Assembly (NCBI RefSeq): GCF_030463535.1
Contig: NC_132897.1
Location: 6,516,321 to 6,580,320, forward strand
Reading direction: 5' to 3'
DNA from: Salminus brasiliensis
Lineage: Eukaryota > Chordata > Actinopteri > Characiformes > Bryconidae
Length of the DNA: 64,000 bases
Positions 13,948 to 45,797 of this stretch are shown in pieces (the first letter of the stretch is position 1; every line of letters starts with the position of its first letter). The notes under the pieces are model-generated. The model had not been told where the DNA came from and searched no databases. It worked only from the letters and a program-made list of their open reading frames with translations. The position numbers were made by a program, and so were the translations under genes.

Positions 13948-14015
<68 letters not shown>
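13948..14015 (+). repeat. (GT)n microsatellite
   Basis: GT units with one GC interruption near 13986. Confidence 0.97.
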
Positions 14016-14019
<4 letters not shown>

Positions 14020-14229
14020 GGGGGGTCTGGGTAAGTATGCAAGTTGGTGTGCCCCAGCATCGTGGGTGGGCATTATGAGTGGGACCTATCCTAAACAATT
14101 TCTGAGTATCTCCTAATATTTGACTTGGTGGTTGTTTATTATTATTCTTATTCTTATAATAATTATTATTACAAATAATAGTCATCATCATAATAATATC
14201 AACAACAATAAGCGGGCCAAGGGACGATC

Positions 14230-14620
14230 CAGGCATATTTTAATGGGTCAGGCATTGACTATTTTAATCGTAATGCAGTATTTTAATCCAGAGTAAATCT
14301 TAATCCAGAGTCTATGTTTTAACCACGGTGTTCAGAGCGCCATCTGGTGTCCTCAAGGCGCCATTATTTCACAGTGGAACATGAAAACAGACCATAATAT
14401 CTGAACCTTTCTAAAACTATCATTGAAATGTTCGTTTTTTTTTACCGTCCGGAGAACCACTGATTTATATTTTTATTATTATTTATTTATTTTCTCTCCA
14501 GGACGAGTGAAAGCTAACGCTAATGCTAACACACACCCCTGCTACAGAAACCCAAATCACAGCCCACTGGCATGATCCAAACCACTAATGTCTATAGCTG
14601 GAGCTAACAGGCTACTCCAG
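14230..14620 (+). repeat. dispersed repeat, family D
   Basis: Shares ccaggcatattttaatgg, acagtggaacatgaaaacag and aacgctaatgctaacacaca with copies at 50290-51010, 51967-52420 and 19560-20060. Its class is unknown to me. Confidence 0.65.
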
Positions 14621-15252
14621 TCATGTTCATTCAGGGCCTACAGAGGAATCTGAAGTTTGCTTCTTTAGTTTAGGACAGGAGATGCTGGGCTAACATTGCA
14701 AACAGACACCTGATTTAGACGGTCACCAATCACAGCTCAGGAAAAGGCCAGCCTCTTAAACAGTCTCTCAAAATGCACTCAGGTCTTCATTACCTTTCTG
14801 CAGCCAAATTAATGAGATTGTCAACATAACTTGGATTACAAGACGTCCCTACATTTCCGAAGCACGTAAATTAGGGGTTTGGCGTATTTACCAAGATAAG
14901 ATTGGTGACCGTTCAAATCTAGTGTTTATTAGCAACATTAGCCTAGCATCATCTGATGTAAAGTAAACAAGCAAATGTCAGATATCAAACATGTTTTGAG
15001 CGATCGACTGCGTCTACAGCTGTCCGGAGAAGCTGCTATAGTTTATAGTCCTTGTCGTCTGGTGGGCTATGCATTGTTTTCGCACCTGTTGTGTTTTAGC
15101 CAGTAAGGGTTCAGTGTTTCGAAATAAAGTAGTTTGATGATGTCATGTTTCAGCTAAACACCAGTTTACTGAAGATCTCAGTTTAAACACATACCGCTTA
15201 GTACATGTGAGGAAATGAGGAAGTAATGACGTTATCATGTTGTTTCACAACA

Positions 15253-15280
15253 AGACTAGACTAGACTAGACTAGACTAGA
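15253..15280 (+). repeat. (CTAGA)n pentamer microsatellite
   Basis: Five successive ctaga units within intron 1 of cnnm4. Confidence 0.9.
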
Positions 15281-15849
15281 ACTGAGAGGCAGAGTGAGGG
15301 TGGAGGGGGTTGTTAATTGGTGCTGGTTGTTTTTAAATGTTGGTGTAAAAACAATGCAGATTCAGTAGTTCTGGTAATTAACACGGACTCTTCTGCACAG
15401 TGCATTGTCATTTTGTTCCATTGCATTGTTGTGTTTCAGTGCATTTTACACTTTATATGTAATTAGTCAGTGGTCTGGTCCTTCAAGCAGACTCGAGTAC
15501 CAAAACAAGATGTGACTCAGTGTTTAGTTTAATTGAATAGAAGTGTTTTGTTTTCCACAGGATCTGACTCCGCCCACTAGTCTGTGCTGGGCTGAAAGTA
15601 TTGTATTAAGTATTGATCTGTCTGCAACAACCCTGAATCCATTCAAGGCCCGTCGCCTTAATAGTTCTGATACTAAATATTAATAGTTTTAGTTCTGTTG
15701 TATCAGGCACTTACAGTTTCAAATAGCAGCCAAAGTCCAAGAACAGCCAGTATCATTAATAACGAACATGTTATTACTATTAATATTTTGATTACACTGC
15801 TTCGTCATTTTGTAGCATTTCTATTGGTCCATTCGTGATGAAAATATAT

Positions 15850-16205
15850 AATATAGGGACGAAAGTATTGGGACACCTATAATCAAGGATTTTCAAAAGT
15901 TTCTCCTGCTTTAATTGGAGTAACTGTCTCTACTGTCCAGGAAAAGGGGCTTTCTGCTAGATTTTGGAGCATTGCTATGAGGATTTGACAAGAGCATTAG
16001 TGGGGTCGGGGTGTTGATCACCACCCCAAGTCATTCTAAAAGTATTGGCTCTAGCACCACTGTTCCACTGTTTAACCGCTCAATGCTGTGGGCTTTATGC
16101 ACCTCTACCCCTCTTATAGGCTCAGGTTTATGTGCTCCAGAGAATCCTATTCTAATGGCAATACTTCTCTACGGGGGCTAGACAAGCTGTGTGTGCTCAT
16201 ACAGT
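15850..16205 (-). mobile_element. Tc1-like non-autonomous element, family A
   Basis: Reverse orientation, starting gacgaaagtattgggacacc and containing ctttaattggagtaactgtc. Ends before gtgtgctcatacagtaaa without a clear second terminus. Confidence 0.75.
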
Positions 16206-16417
16206 AAACAATACAGTTGTGATAAGCAACAACTTGTACCTGATCTCTGTTGCTGGATGTGGTTTAGCTGCTAATGACCATCTGCCTGTTGGCTTGACCA
16301 GCTGCGTTGTCACTTATCAGCCAGTGGAAAGCACTGACTCTCCACAAAGCCAAACCCTTGTTTCTTAGAGTCGATGGTCTGCATTGCTAAACACTGATTG
16401 GTTTGACTGACCTATGA

Positions 16418-35965
<19,548 letters not shown>

Positions 35966-36414
35966 CGCACACACGCACACAAACACATCTAACAGACTGC
36001 CACACACACATACAGACTGGCATCAATAACGGTAGTTGCTATACACAATCTGTCTGCAACTTGATGGATTTAGGAGTAGAGACAAACACAAACACGTTAA
36101 ACTGCCTCCTGATACTCTGCCAAATCAAGTTGCCAACAAAAAGCTGGAGCAGGAGCTTTCTGTGCGTCTGTGTAACTGAGAGAGTTGTAGGCTGTGTGTG
36201 TCTTCTGATTCCTGGAAGAGAAGACTTCTGTTTTAACAAGTGTTCCCGTTCCAAACAGTAATGCTAACAGAATGTCAGTGTGATTAACATCTTTATTGAT
36301 GTTTAGAAGCAGTCACAGTTAAAGCTAAAAAATTACACAGCTTTCCCCTGAGCCCAGATGGCATGATTAGCATCTCAGGTCTATAAAGTTTGCTTCTTTC
36401 ATTTTGTGCTAAAC

Positions 36415-36660
36415 TTATGAGCCTACTGTAGCTAACAAGTCGAGAGCTTCTCTCAGCCGGTTTTGTCTTTTGCATTGCCCCAGTCATCGGGAGATTGCCA
36501 GGTTAATCCCCAGTGTTGCCGCAGCCATTTGTAACCAGGGGTCTGAGAATCCAATTGGCTTTGCTCTCTCTGAGTGGTTAGGACGGCCTCTACTTGCCTT
36601 TGCAACCAACTGTAACAAAACTGGCAAATAGTGCTCTGCTCATTCACCCTTCTAGCACTA
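36415..36660 (+). mobile_element. SINE copy in cnnm4 3' region
   Basis: catcgggagattgccaggtt plus ctctctgagtggttaggacg, the same family as the SINE at 27615. Confidence 0.55.
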
Positions 36661-36670
36661 GTAGAACCAT

Positions 36671-36970
36671 ACACTATATGTCCAAATGTTTGTGGACAGC
36701 CCTTTTTTTAATGACTTCATTCAGCTACTCACATCATTGTGAAAGTTCACACACACCATTTGTCTAGTCCCTGTAGAGAATTATTGCCAATAGAATAGGA
36801 GCAGATAAACATGAATGCCATGCCATGGGTTTAAAGCCCCCTTTGAGCTATCGAGTTCTCTGGAATGATGGTTGGTGCTCCATCTAATACTTTTGGGATG
36901 ATGAAGGCTCTTAAGGGCTCTTAAAGGCTCTTGTTGCTAAATGCAATCTAATCATCACAGCAATGCAATG
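36671..36970 (+). mobile_element. Tc1-like family A element in cnnm4 3' region
   Basis: Starts acactatatgtccaaatgtt, immediately after the SINE. The 3' terminus is lost. Confidence 0.75.
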
Positions 36971-37609
36971 AAATACCCATAATCCATCTGAAATTGTTCA
37001 CTACCATGACAAATTCAATTCCCTATAACATTGCCCTAAATAGTGATCCGGACTTTCACATGTAGGGGATAGTAAATAGGGCACAGTTTCAGACCCAGCT
37101 CTTGTAGGAAAATGCATATGGGTGTAGGAGGGACGAGAGTTGCTGATTTGTGCGGCCTTCAAGTCAGAAAAAACAGCTGGCTGCTGATAATTCTACGGTA
37201 GACTGGTTGTATTTTAGCAACCACCAAAATCAGCTAATAATTTTTACATAAACAACAGTAAAAACAAAAAGTCCCAAAGTAAGCAAAGCAACATTTCCCC
37301 AGGATGTTCTTGTTGCTTTTGACGGAAACATTTGAACACGCCGTACTTGCAAGCTCCAAAGTGTTTAACTAGAAATGTCTAAGGAGCACTTGAAGGCAGC
37401 ATAAGTGAGTGGCGGGGTGAAGGTGCGCCAAAGCAAGCGCCTGAAAGAAAGTCAGCAAGTTTATTAGTGGAGTGCACTCCATTTTAAAGAAGCAGCAGAT
37501 TGGTTGCATTTTATTTATACATATATATGTGGTTTGTTTGGGGGGTTTTTTGTCGCAGTACACTCTTAAAAATACAGTCGTTACAAAGGGTTCTGGGAGC
37601 AATGCCATC

Positions 37610-37920
37610 TTTTATTTTCTTTTATTTTAACCCAATTATATCCTCAGTTTAGCCGAGTTGCCCACCCACTCACTAGGACTCCGCCTATCACTTGCAATGC
37701 TTCCAACACGAGGAGGGTGAGGACAAGCACATGTCTCTTCTGACACACGTGATGAAGTCAGCCACTTGAAAGTGTTGGGTCCACAGCTCTGATACATTAG
37801 CGAATGGACACCTTTGCTGGCCAGCATGGGACAGGACGGCATCTACCCACACAGAGAGAGCATAGCCAGTTGTGCTCGGTCAGGTTCAGGCTGCTGATGG
37901 CGAAGCAGCAAACTCATTCT
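37610..37920 (-). mobile_element. tRNA-derived SINE, reverse orientation
   Basis: Same family as 18270-18575 (gagggtgaggacaagcacat, gcatagccagttgtgctcgg). Confidence 0.6.
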
Positions 37921-38963
37921 TGTACAAAGAGAATCCGAAGAATCTTTACAGCCACTGTTTTTTCACTAACCTTTACAAAAACGGATCTTTATGGAGACGC
38001 AAAATGGTTCCGCTATGGCATCGTTCAAAGAACCCTTAGTAGCACCTTTGTTTATAGGCGTGTAAGACGCATCTCAGGGAGACACTGAGCATCATACACA
38101 CCAAACCACATGTCGGAATGACCTTTCTCTGTGTATAAATGTACAACTAAAATACAAGTGACCAAAAAAAGAAAGAAACTGAAGCATGTCGTTGTACAAA
38201 CTACGCTAAATTTCATCTCGTATCAAGACCTAGAGAAAGAAGTAGCATATTGATTCTGTGTATTATTATTATTGTGTGAGATGCTTTTTTGGCGTCCACT
38301 GGTTTTCTGTGCAGTCATGCTCGTGCGAATCAGTGCCTGTGTGTAATTGTTAATCAGTGACATATGGTCATTTTCTTATCTTCAACCCCAAAGCGAGGGC
38401 AGTTGCTCGTGGAAGTGGAGTTCACCTCCGCTTCGGATGAAAATGTTTGCTTGTGTGCGAACGAGCTTTAAGACACTATAGTGGTTCCCCAGCTACAGGA
38501 CTTGAAGCGAACCAACCAGAAAAATATATAAATACTGTATTTATTTTGCCTAAGATTCAAGTTGTATATTTTTGAGCTTTTTGTGAAATGTACCGTTTTT
38601 GTCTGTGTTTTGTAATCTCTGATTCTGTTTCAAGGTTCATGCTTTTAATCAAGCAGTGTGTTGCGGTACTGATTTATGTACATGCAAGAATGTGCTCCAG
38701 TTTTAAGACAATCTGTAGTTTCCTCGAAGCCAAAATCTCTACTTATGTAAACTAGGCCAGGGGTCCTGAAAGGTTTTAAGCTTTTCCTCTTTCTCTTTGT
38801 TTTACTTTGTCTTTACTGTTTTTGCTTTATTTTTCCACTGTGAGGACTTTTATTTTGCTTTATACCAAATTGGAAAAATCATCCTTGACGAACCGTATGC
38901 AGGTGAACGGTGTATTAATGGACACAAAAAATCAGTCTTTTCGAATCACAGCAAGTTTAGCCA

Positions 38964-38969
38964 AATAAA
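38964..38969 (+). promoter_or_regulatory. candidate poly(A) signal, cnnm4
   Basis: AATAAA followed by a T/G-rich stretch (cgcctcttgtttatctgt), about 3 kb after the cnnm4 stop. It is one of two candidates. Confidence 0.4.
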
Positions 38970-39345
38970 TATATTGGAACGCCTCTTGTTTATCTGTATA
39001 AGGGGTTTCACTGTGCGTTGTGGGTCATGTTGAGACGCTGCTAGAGCTTTGGGTGTATGGTTTTGTACATTTCACTCTTACTGGCTGTTTCTGTTAATGG
39101 TTATTGAACTTCATTTGGTTTAAAGACCAAACAAACCCTGTTTTCTTCAATATGAACCATTTTTCTCCTCCTTTTTTCTCCCATCTTTGTTTTTGTTTGC
39201 CTGCTTGTCTTGTTTTTTTCTGGAGTTTTTGGTCAGAAAAAAAATCTAATTATATTATTTATTAAATCAGTTTTTTAGACCACCGAACCCGTTCTTGGAC
39301 TTCATGTAGATTTTACACAAATTGCTGTATCCGTGGTTCGCTTGC

Positions 39346-39440
39346 CACTGTTAGGCCCTTAAACCAGGCCCTTAACCGCCTTTAATCAGCTCCAGGGACC
39401 CTGCACTCTGTATAATGACAACAATAAAGGTTTTTAATTA
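39346..39440 (+). mobile_element. V-SINE tail fragment
   Basis: cactgttaggcccttaaacc and caggcccttaaccgcc match the V-SINE centre and tail. It supplies an AATAAA at 39423. Confidence 0.6.
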
Positions 39441-39454
39441 ATTAAATCTGTTTT

Positions 39455-39700
39455 GGGGGGCAGCTGTGGCCTAATGGATTGGGACGTGGGCTTGGAACTG
39501 GAAGGTGGCTGTTTCGATCTCTAGTACAGGTACGGAATAGGGGCAGGGACAGCAAAGTAAGTTCATGGCCAAGGCACCCCTGTGCAAGGCGGCGGCCAGT
39601 AGGTGAGCTGTCCCCCCAAGGGTCGGCCTTCAGTACCTTTTAGTTATGGAAAAGAAATTATGTGTTTTGTGTCTCTGTTACTTTCATAGTGCTTTTTATT
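39455..39700 (+). mobile_element. tRNA-derived SINE
   Basis: A-box region gcagctgtggcctaatggat, B-box-like gctgtttcgatctc, then a common SINE body (aaggcacccctgtgcaagg). Confidence 0.7.
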
Positions 39701-40034
39701 TAATTAATTACACTTAAAAACGGACAGTTATGCTTTTTCATGAAAAAAGTATAATGTAGTGGCCCTTTTAAGGTAAACAGCTAGAACATCAGGAACATTT
39801 CAGGATAAGGTTACATTGTTTGTTTGTACCTTCTGAAACAAAACTACCCCTTTTTTGGACAGTGTGTTATACATTTTAATGTAAACAATACTGAATAAAT
39901 TGCTCTTATTATTTTATGCAAGTTTTACATGCATGGGAAAAATTTTAATTAGCAAAATACGTGGGTAATTAGAAACAAGAGAACATAAAGTACACGAGAA
40001 GCCCTGCTAACAGAAAAGCAGCATGTAGTGTTTT

Positions 40035-40098
40035 GAAGGCTGGTATACTGGTCAACCAGCACCAGACCAGCGCAAACCAGCCTTGACCAGTCTGGAGT
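40035..40098 (+). repeat. degenerate ACCAGC hexamer repeat
   Basis: Several accagc/ctggt units in alternating orientation; it can fold on itself. Confidence 0.55.
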
Positions 40099-40643
40099 TG
40101 CATGCAGTCTACAGTAATAACACGAATGGTTCAAAAAGCAATAAATAATATTGTGGCTGTGTGATGTCACAAAACGTAGTCCAATAAAAGTATTGTATTC
40201 ATGAATAAAATTACATAACTAATAAAATAATTTAAAAATAAAGGCGTTTGTCAATTGTTGTGACCTCCCCTGTAAATGCTTATCAAAATAAAAGTTCATT
40301 GTTTTGGCAGGTGCGAGCGAAGCAAGATGTAAATAATTGTAATTTAGAGTGTTAGAAATCTTATAAAGATGAAAAATAATAATAACAAATTATGCAGAAC
40401 TAAGAAGTCTAAATTTTAAATAGCGAGCTGGCTAGCTATCTCTTCTAGACACTAAAATAGCGCTAAAAGAGATTCCGCCCGTTTTAAGTTGTAGTACTGC
40501 AGAAATTGTTGCTCATTAAATTAGCTAAATATTATAAATATTATATAATATTTAAACTACCCTTTTCTACAAGTAAAATGGCCATTATTGTTTTTTTTAT
40601 TCAGGAACTTTTATCACCCGGAAACGGCTGTTATTTTCAAATC

Positions 40644-40679
40644 TTTGAACGGACCAATGAGAGTGAAGGGGGCGCCAAA
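40644..40679 (+). promoter_or_regulatory. ckap2l: ckap2l promoter: CHR, CCAAT and E2F motifs
   Basis: Within 36 bp and about 120-150 bp before the start codon lie TTTGAA (40644-40649, the canonical cell-cycle-genes homology region), CCAAT (40654-40658, NF-Y site) and ggcgccaaa (40671-40679), which on the other strand is TTTGGCGCC, an exact E2F consensus. This combination is characteristic of genes repressed by DREAM in G1 and expressed in G2/M, as expected for a spindle protein. There is no TATA box. Function is inferred from the motifs only. Confidence 0.6.
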
Positions 40680-40795
40680 CCCGCAGCATTCAAGCGACTG
40701 TGTGCGACTGTTTTGGGGAGTGTTTCGCCCCTTTTACGCACACTTTGCTTGTTTAAACAATACAAGGTCAAAATATAGTGTATTTCTGGACAATA

Positions 40796-40841
40796 ATGGG
40801 GACCTTAACGGATGAAGACGCGGTCAAACTGTCGCGAACAG
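40796..40841 (+). CDS. ckap2l: ckap2l coding exon 1
   Basis: 46 bp, ATG at 40796, donor gtagat, ends in phase 1. It encodes MGTLTDEDAVKLSRT. This exon is poorly conserved; it was chosen because its phase joins the next exon and it sits just after the promoter motifs. Confidence 0.75.
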
Positions 40842-43800
40842 GTAGATCAACGATTCTGACTGTTGTTCAGCTTCAGGAGCGTGGCGACGTTACGTTAGCT
40901 AGTAGCTAACTGTTAGCTAGCTTTAGAGCCTTGTAAACATTGTGATACAGAGAGGACACGTCCAGCCTGTTTTGAAGATTGACCTGCAGTTTGGGCTACG
41001 TTTTAATAATGTCCTAATGTCCTGTTTCTGTGCTGGGTATTTGCGTTACGTCTGAGTAACGTTAGCCAGCACTAATATCAGACCAGAAGACTTGAAGACA
41101 GGGCAGGCTCGCCTGCACTGCCTCAAAACATTAACAACGTGGCCAAAGCTTAAAGCATCTATCCATCTACTTAACTTGTCCATCTGCTGTGGTTAAAATA
41201 CATGACTAGATCATTAGTTTGTCTTTGCACATGAGTGTAATATCCCACTCGTTTAAGTGGACCTGCAAGGATGCTAGATGATTGACAGGTTGATAGATTT
41301 AACATTGGCATTGCTCTCCAAACATATATATATATATATATATGGGTGAATATGGTAAATGTATGAGAAATGTCATTATACATACAAAAACATTTTAAAA
41401 AATGATAATATATAGTGCAGAATATATCTTATGTTCTATTTTATGATGCAGAATAAATATGTACAGTCTTTTTTTAGTGTAAAGTATATTTTGTATTATT
41501 AAATAATAGTGGATAAATAAATCCACCCTAAGCAGCATATGGGCTGCAGTATGTATTGGTATACTGTAGAGTAATAGTTGATGGAAAGAAGCGTGTCCTG
41601 TATCAGCTGGTTCTGGCATGGATGCTGGTGGTCATACACTGTGCAGCTGGATGGGTTGAGTCCCTGATAGTGCTGCATGCTCTGAACACTCATCGCTGGT
41701 GGTGAATGTCTCAGGTGACGGGGAGAGGTGTATTACTCTTGTGTAATACACCAATTTTGAATGCAAAACGAACTTGCAGTTGCCCAATGTCACCACTCCT
41801 TTTCACATCTGTTCTTCTTGAATTTGCTTGAGGTGTTGTTTGCCGTTACACAGCGTACTTTATGTGGCTAAGAGGGAGAGCGATACTTCATAATCAAATG
41901 ATCTGTTTACAGAGTTACGCAAGCAGAAACTTGCAGAGTACCTGGCAGCAAAAGGCAAATTAAAACCACCAAATCCGAGGTAGGTTCACGTTTGAATTTC
42001 AGAACATGTCTGAAACGGTGTCAGACCAGTATTTGGATGTTTCTCATTTTTTTCCCCTTCCTCAAGGCCTTATCTCAAGGACAGTGCACATCTGAAAAAG
42101 ACCCAAGAGGTTATGCAGCAGTTTCAGTCTGTAAGTTTTCAGACCACAGTCCCAAAAGCTCCTTTTCTCCCTTTTGGTTCATAGACAGGTAGGTTCTTCA
42201 GCTAACATTTGTGACATTTCTGTTTTTCTCAGTCAGGCAAAGGAAAGGAGAACAGTGCTCGGAATGCTACGGATGTGAAAAAAGATGTGAAGATGGGAGA
42301 TGCACTGACCGAGAAGCATACAAACATTACCACCTCAAAAAGGGAGTTGAGAAGCTTATTCAAAGCTCCCTCTGGCAGCAACCCAGTGCTCAAACCCACT
42401 ATGTCTCAAACAGCAACACAACACTATAGAACACATTCAGAATTAACAAGCATGGTTAGAAATGTCTCTATTAAAGAGCAGAAGATAAAACCAGCTCTCC
42501 AAACAGGTGTCAGAGCTTCCAAACAATTTAAGCATTTAAAGACAGGCCAGCAACCTATGTGTGGGCAAGCTGAAACATCTTCCAGGGCTTCTTCTTTCAG
42601 AGGGGAAATGGGCATTGCCAAAACAGGCATGCCAAAGGTTGTCACAGGAAAAGAATTTGGTTCCAGCAAAATGATTTCAGGATCAAGGATTACATTTCCA
42701 GTATCGAGACTCCTGCAAGACAAGGGGCCGGTCAGGACTGAGTCCAAAGCTGTGACTAATACACACATTAATCTTGCAGATAAAGCATGCCGTGATGACA
42801 CTCGGGTAAAGAGAAATCAGACCAGAAATTCACAGACAGAAAAGGTCAGATCACAGTCAAATCCAAAGGAACCACTTTCTCAATCAAATAAGCCTGCAAA
42901 TAAGTCTAGTCTCCCTGCCTCGCAAAGAAACGCTCCTACCGCAACTGCAACTAGGCCAAGATCAGCTCTTTATTCAGCAGTTTCCAAAACTGCAAATGTT
43001 TCCACAAGAGCAAGTGCAACCACAACAGGCAATAAAAAAGCACTACCACAACGACAGTGTACCACAGTTAAACTGCCCCCTAAATCCACTGCTCAAGTCT
43101 CAGTACCACAGAGTCTTCCACACCACTCCAAGAGCTCCAGCCAGGCCAAGGGATCAGTGCAGCTTAAGACCCCCAAATCAACATTTAACCCTGGGACTCA
43201 GGGTGTTAGGACCGTCCCTCTTGATGGAACGAAAAAGCAAAATGCTGCTCAGGAGGAGAGAATGTGAGTCTAGTGTTTTTGTCATTTATCTAAAAAAAAC
43301 CTGAGCAATTGCTGTAGTGTAATGCTGAAATGTGGCTTTCCATCTTTTGTCAAACATTGTGGTGCATATACTAATAATCTCAATATCTTGATTCACCTTG
43401 AACAGGCGTAAACTCCAGGAATGGCGAGAATCTAGAGGTATAACCTACAAGCGTCCTCCAATGCCTGTTAAGCCAGTGAGGAGAAAGACTACAGCTGCTT
43501 ATCCTCAGAGCTACTGGGCTACCATGGAAAAGGAGGATGAGGTCCATGGCTTTGTCTGTGTTGTAGACCAGTCACTGAATGACTGTATCAAACTTCTAGA
43601 GCAGGTAACATTACACCCCTGCTGGGATTTCTTAAAGGAATTTCACCATCAGCTCTGAGTGGTATTATTCATTAGTGGGAGTATTTAGGAACCACATCAA
43701 CTCAGCCACCAAGTGTCAGACCACGTAAAGTTACAGAGCAGGATTAGGGCAGAGTGCTGAGCTCAGAGCTTAATGCAGAAAAGTCTCCAATGCTCTGCTG

Positions 43801-45763
43801 AACCAATAACTGCAAAATTCCAGACCTGCTGTTTAGAGCTGCAAAGGAGGAAAAACTCATTTTTAACGCCTATTGGTTTAAAATGGGATGTCCCTGTAGG
43901 TGTCCCAATGCCTTTTTTTTTTTTTTTCTTCATATAGTGTATTTAGCAGTGCCTGAGGTCTGTCCAACACAAGTCAACTGATCTGTTTCTAAATGCTGTT
44001 TATATAAGCTGTCATTAACAGTCCTCATTTAAAGTTTCTCTCCTTTTCCTCTTTGTGTTGATGTGCTAAACAGGGTTGCCCTGTAGACCAGATTAGAGAT
44101 GTATTGTCTCGAGTGCCAATGGCGCAGAAGTTCTCCAAATACTGGATCTGTCAAGTCAGGCTGATGGAGAGAGAGGGAAACCTTAACGTTCTACCTACAT
44201 TTGAGGAAGCCATTCGGGTAGTCAGAGAGGTACATTATTTCTTTATGTTCTCTTTGTTTCACTTGCGTTCCCTCTCACACACATTCGGTCTTTAACTGTC
44301 TGTTGTTGGTATCCGTTTACCATTTTTCAAGGTTTCACTAGATCCTAAAAAAAATTCTTAGAATACATCAAACTGTATTATAGTGTACAAGAGGCCAATC
44401 CTAAGCCAAGCATCTTTAAACAGATAAGTGTCTTCTATATTTAGCCCAGTCTTATTCCAGTACCATGTTTACGTTATAGACTGATGTCGTAGAGGTACCA
44501 TAAAACAGATTTTATCCACAACCTCTGGCTGCAAGGCATGTTCTCTGAAGTTAATCCACTGGTCTGCCGAGGTCTGCATTGTAAAACTGTATTAAAATCT
44601 AAAGTCCAAGCTTATAACATCAGCAATGCCAGTAACTTTTATCAAAAGTTAACTCAAGATGCATGTCACTTCATGCATCTTGAGTATCAGGATTATCTTG
44701 AGAATATCTGGATAAGGCCAAGCTACATACAAATACAAGATGCATTAAAAAACAGAGACTAATGCAATCACTCAGACCACTTCAGGAGGAGGTCTGAGGC
44801 GCATTTAAGCTGGAGTTTAAAAGGTTGTGCTGTTCTGCACTGTCTCAGATTTTATATATATATATATATTGTCGCGATCACAGCTCTAAGTCCATGATCA
44901 GCATGCTCGTGGATGAGGAAAAGATCACACAGAGAGCTGTCCGTCTTAAGTAGAAAAGTTTATTGCAGTATTCTGCAGAATACGGAGACCACACAGCACA
45001 TGGAAAATGCCCATAGTAGTCTGATGTTCGTACAAAAGTTGTTCCCTTTTATAGTTCTCTATAGGGAGTCTCTTTTGTTCAGATAAAACATGTTTTTCTG
45101 CACATCTCCCAAGCTGGTATAGTTACACCCCAACTGTGTGTGTGTGTGTGTTCAGTTTTCACCTTTATAAAACACCATTAATGCAGGCAGTACTTTGTGT
45201 GCATAGCTGTCTGGAAAGGCTTTGAATTTAATTCCAAACGCTGCAGACCAAATGCTCCTTAAACAGATTATGGCATCAAGCCCAGAACTGCTGGGAAATA
45301 AGATCCTCCTTCTCCCTTTTTTAGAATAGGCCGGGATATTTTGTTCTGACCTTTCCAAACCAGTGCACTCTTGTGTCACATTTCCGAAGCTCGTATTCTC
45401 TCAGCTTACAGGATACACTCTGTCTCAATGTTTGTGGACACCCCTACTGATAAATGCATTCACCTACTTTAAATTGCACTCGTTGCTGACACAGATGTGC
45501 AGATGCACGTGTGGACACAAACACAGCTTGTTTAGTCCCTGTAGAGAAGTATTTGCCAATAGAATAAGGCTCTCCGACGCTGGTAAACAAACCTACTTGC
45601 CTAATGCCAGGCGTGGGGTATAAAGCCCCCCAGCATTGACCTGTGGAGCAGTGGAACTGTGTTCTCTGGAATGAGGCTGCTTTATCAAGTACTTTCGGGA
45701 ACACAAATTAAATCAAATCCTCACATCAATGCTCCAAAGTTCAGTAGAAAGCCAAAAGCAGGA

Positions 45764-45797
<34 letters not shown>

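Larger units (their letters stand above)
35966..39440 (+). other. cnnm4: cnnm4 3' untranslated region and downstream DNA
   Basis: After the stop there is no further coding potential. The stretch contains a Tc1-like MITE (36671-36970), SINE copies (36415-36660, 37610-37920) and, from about 38060 to 38990, AT-rich UTR-like sequence. Candidate poly(A) signals AATAAA occur at 38964 and 39423. If the distal ones are used, the UTR is about 3-3.5 kb and contains transposon sequence. The true end is not decidable from sequence alone. Confidence 0.5.

Noticed and set aside
13353..14015. Regularly repeated units that could suggest an array
   Set aside because: They are simple dinucleotide microsatellites, not a CRISPR array or satellite with unique spacers.
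13730..14236. 168-codon minus-strand frame
   Set aside because: It runs through a GT microsatellite and repeat sequence; its product is His/Thr low-complexity and resembles no protein.
42424..42801. 125-codon minus-strand frame inside ckap2l exon 4
   Set aside because: It is a shadow of the well-supported + strand exon, with no similarity of its own.
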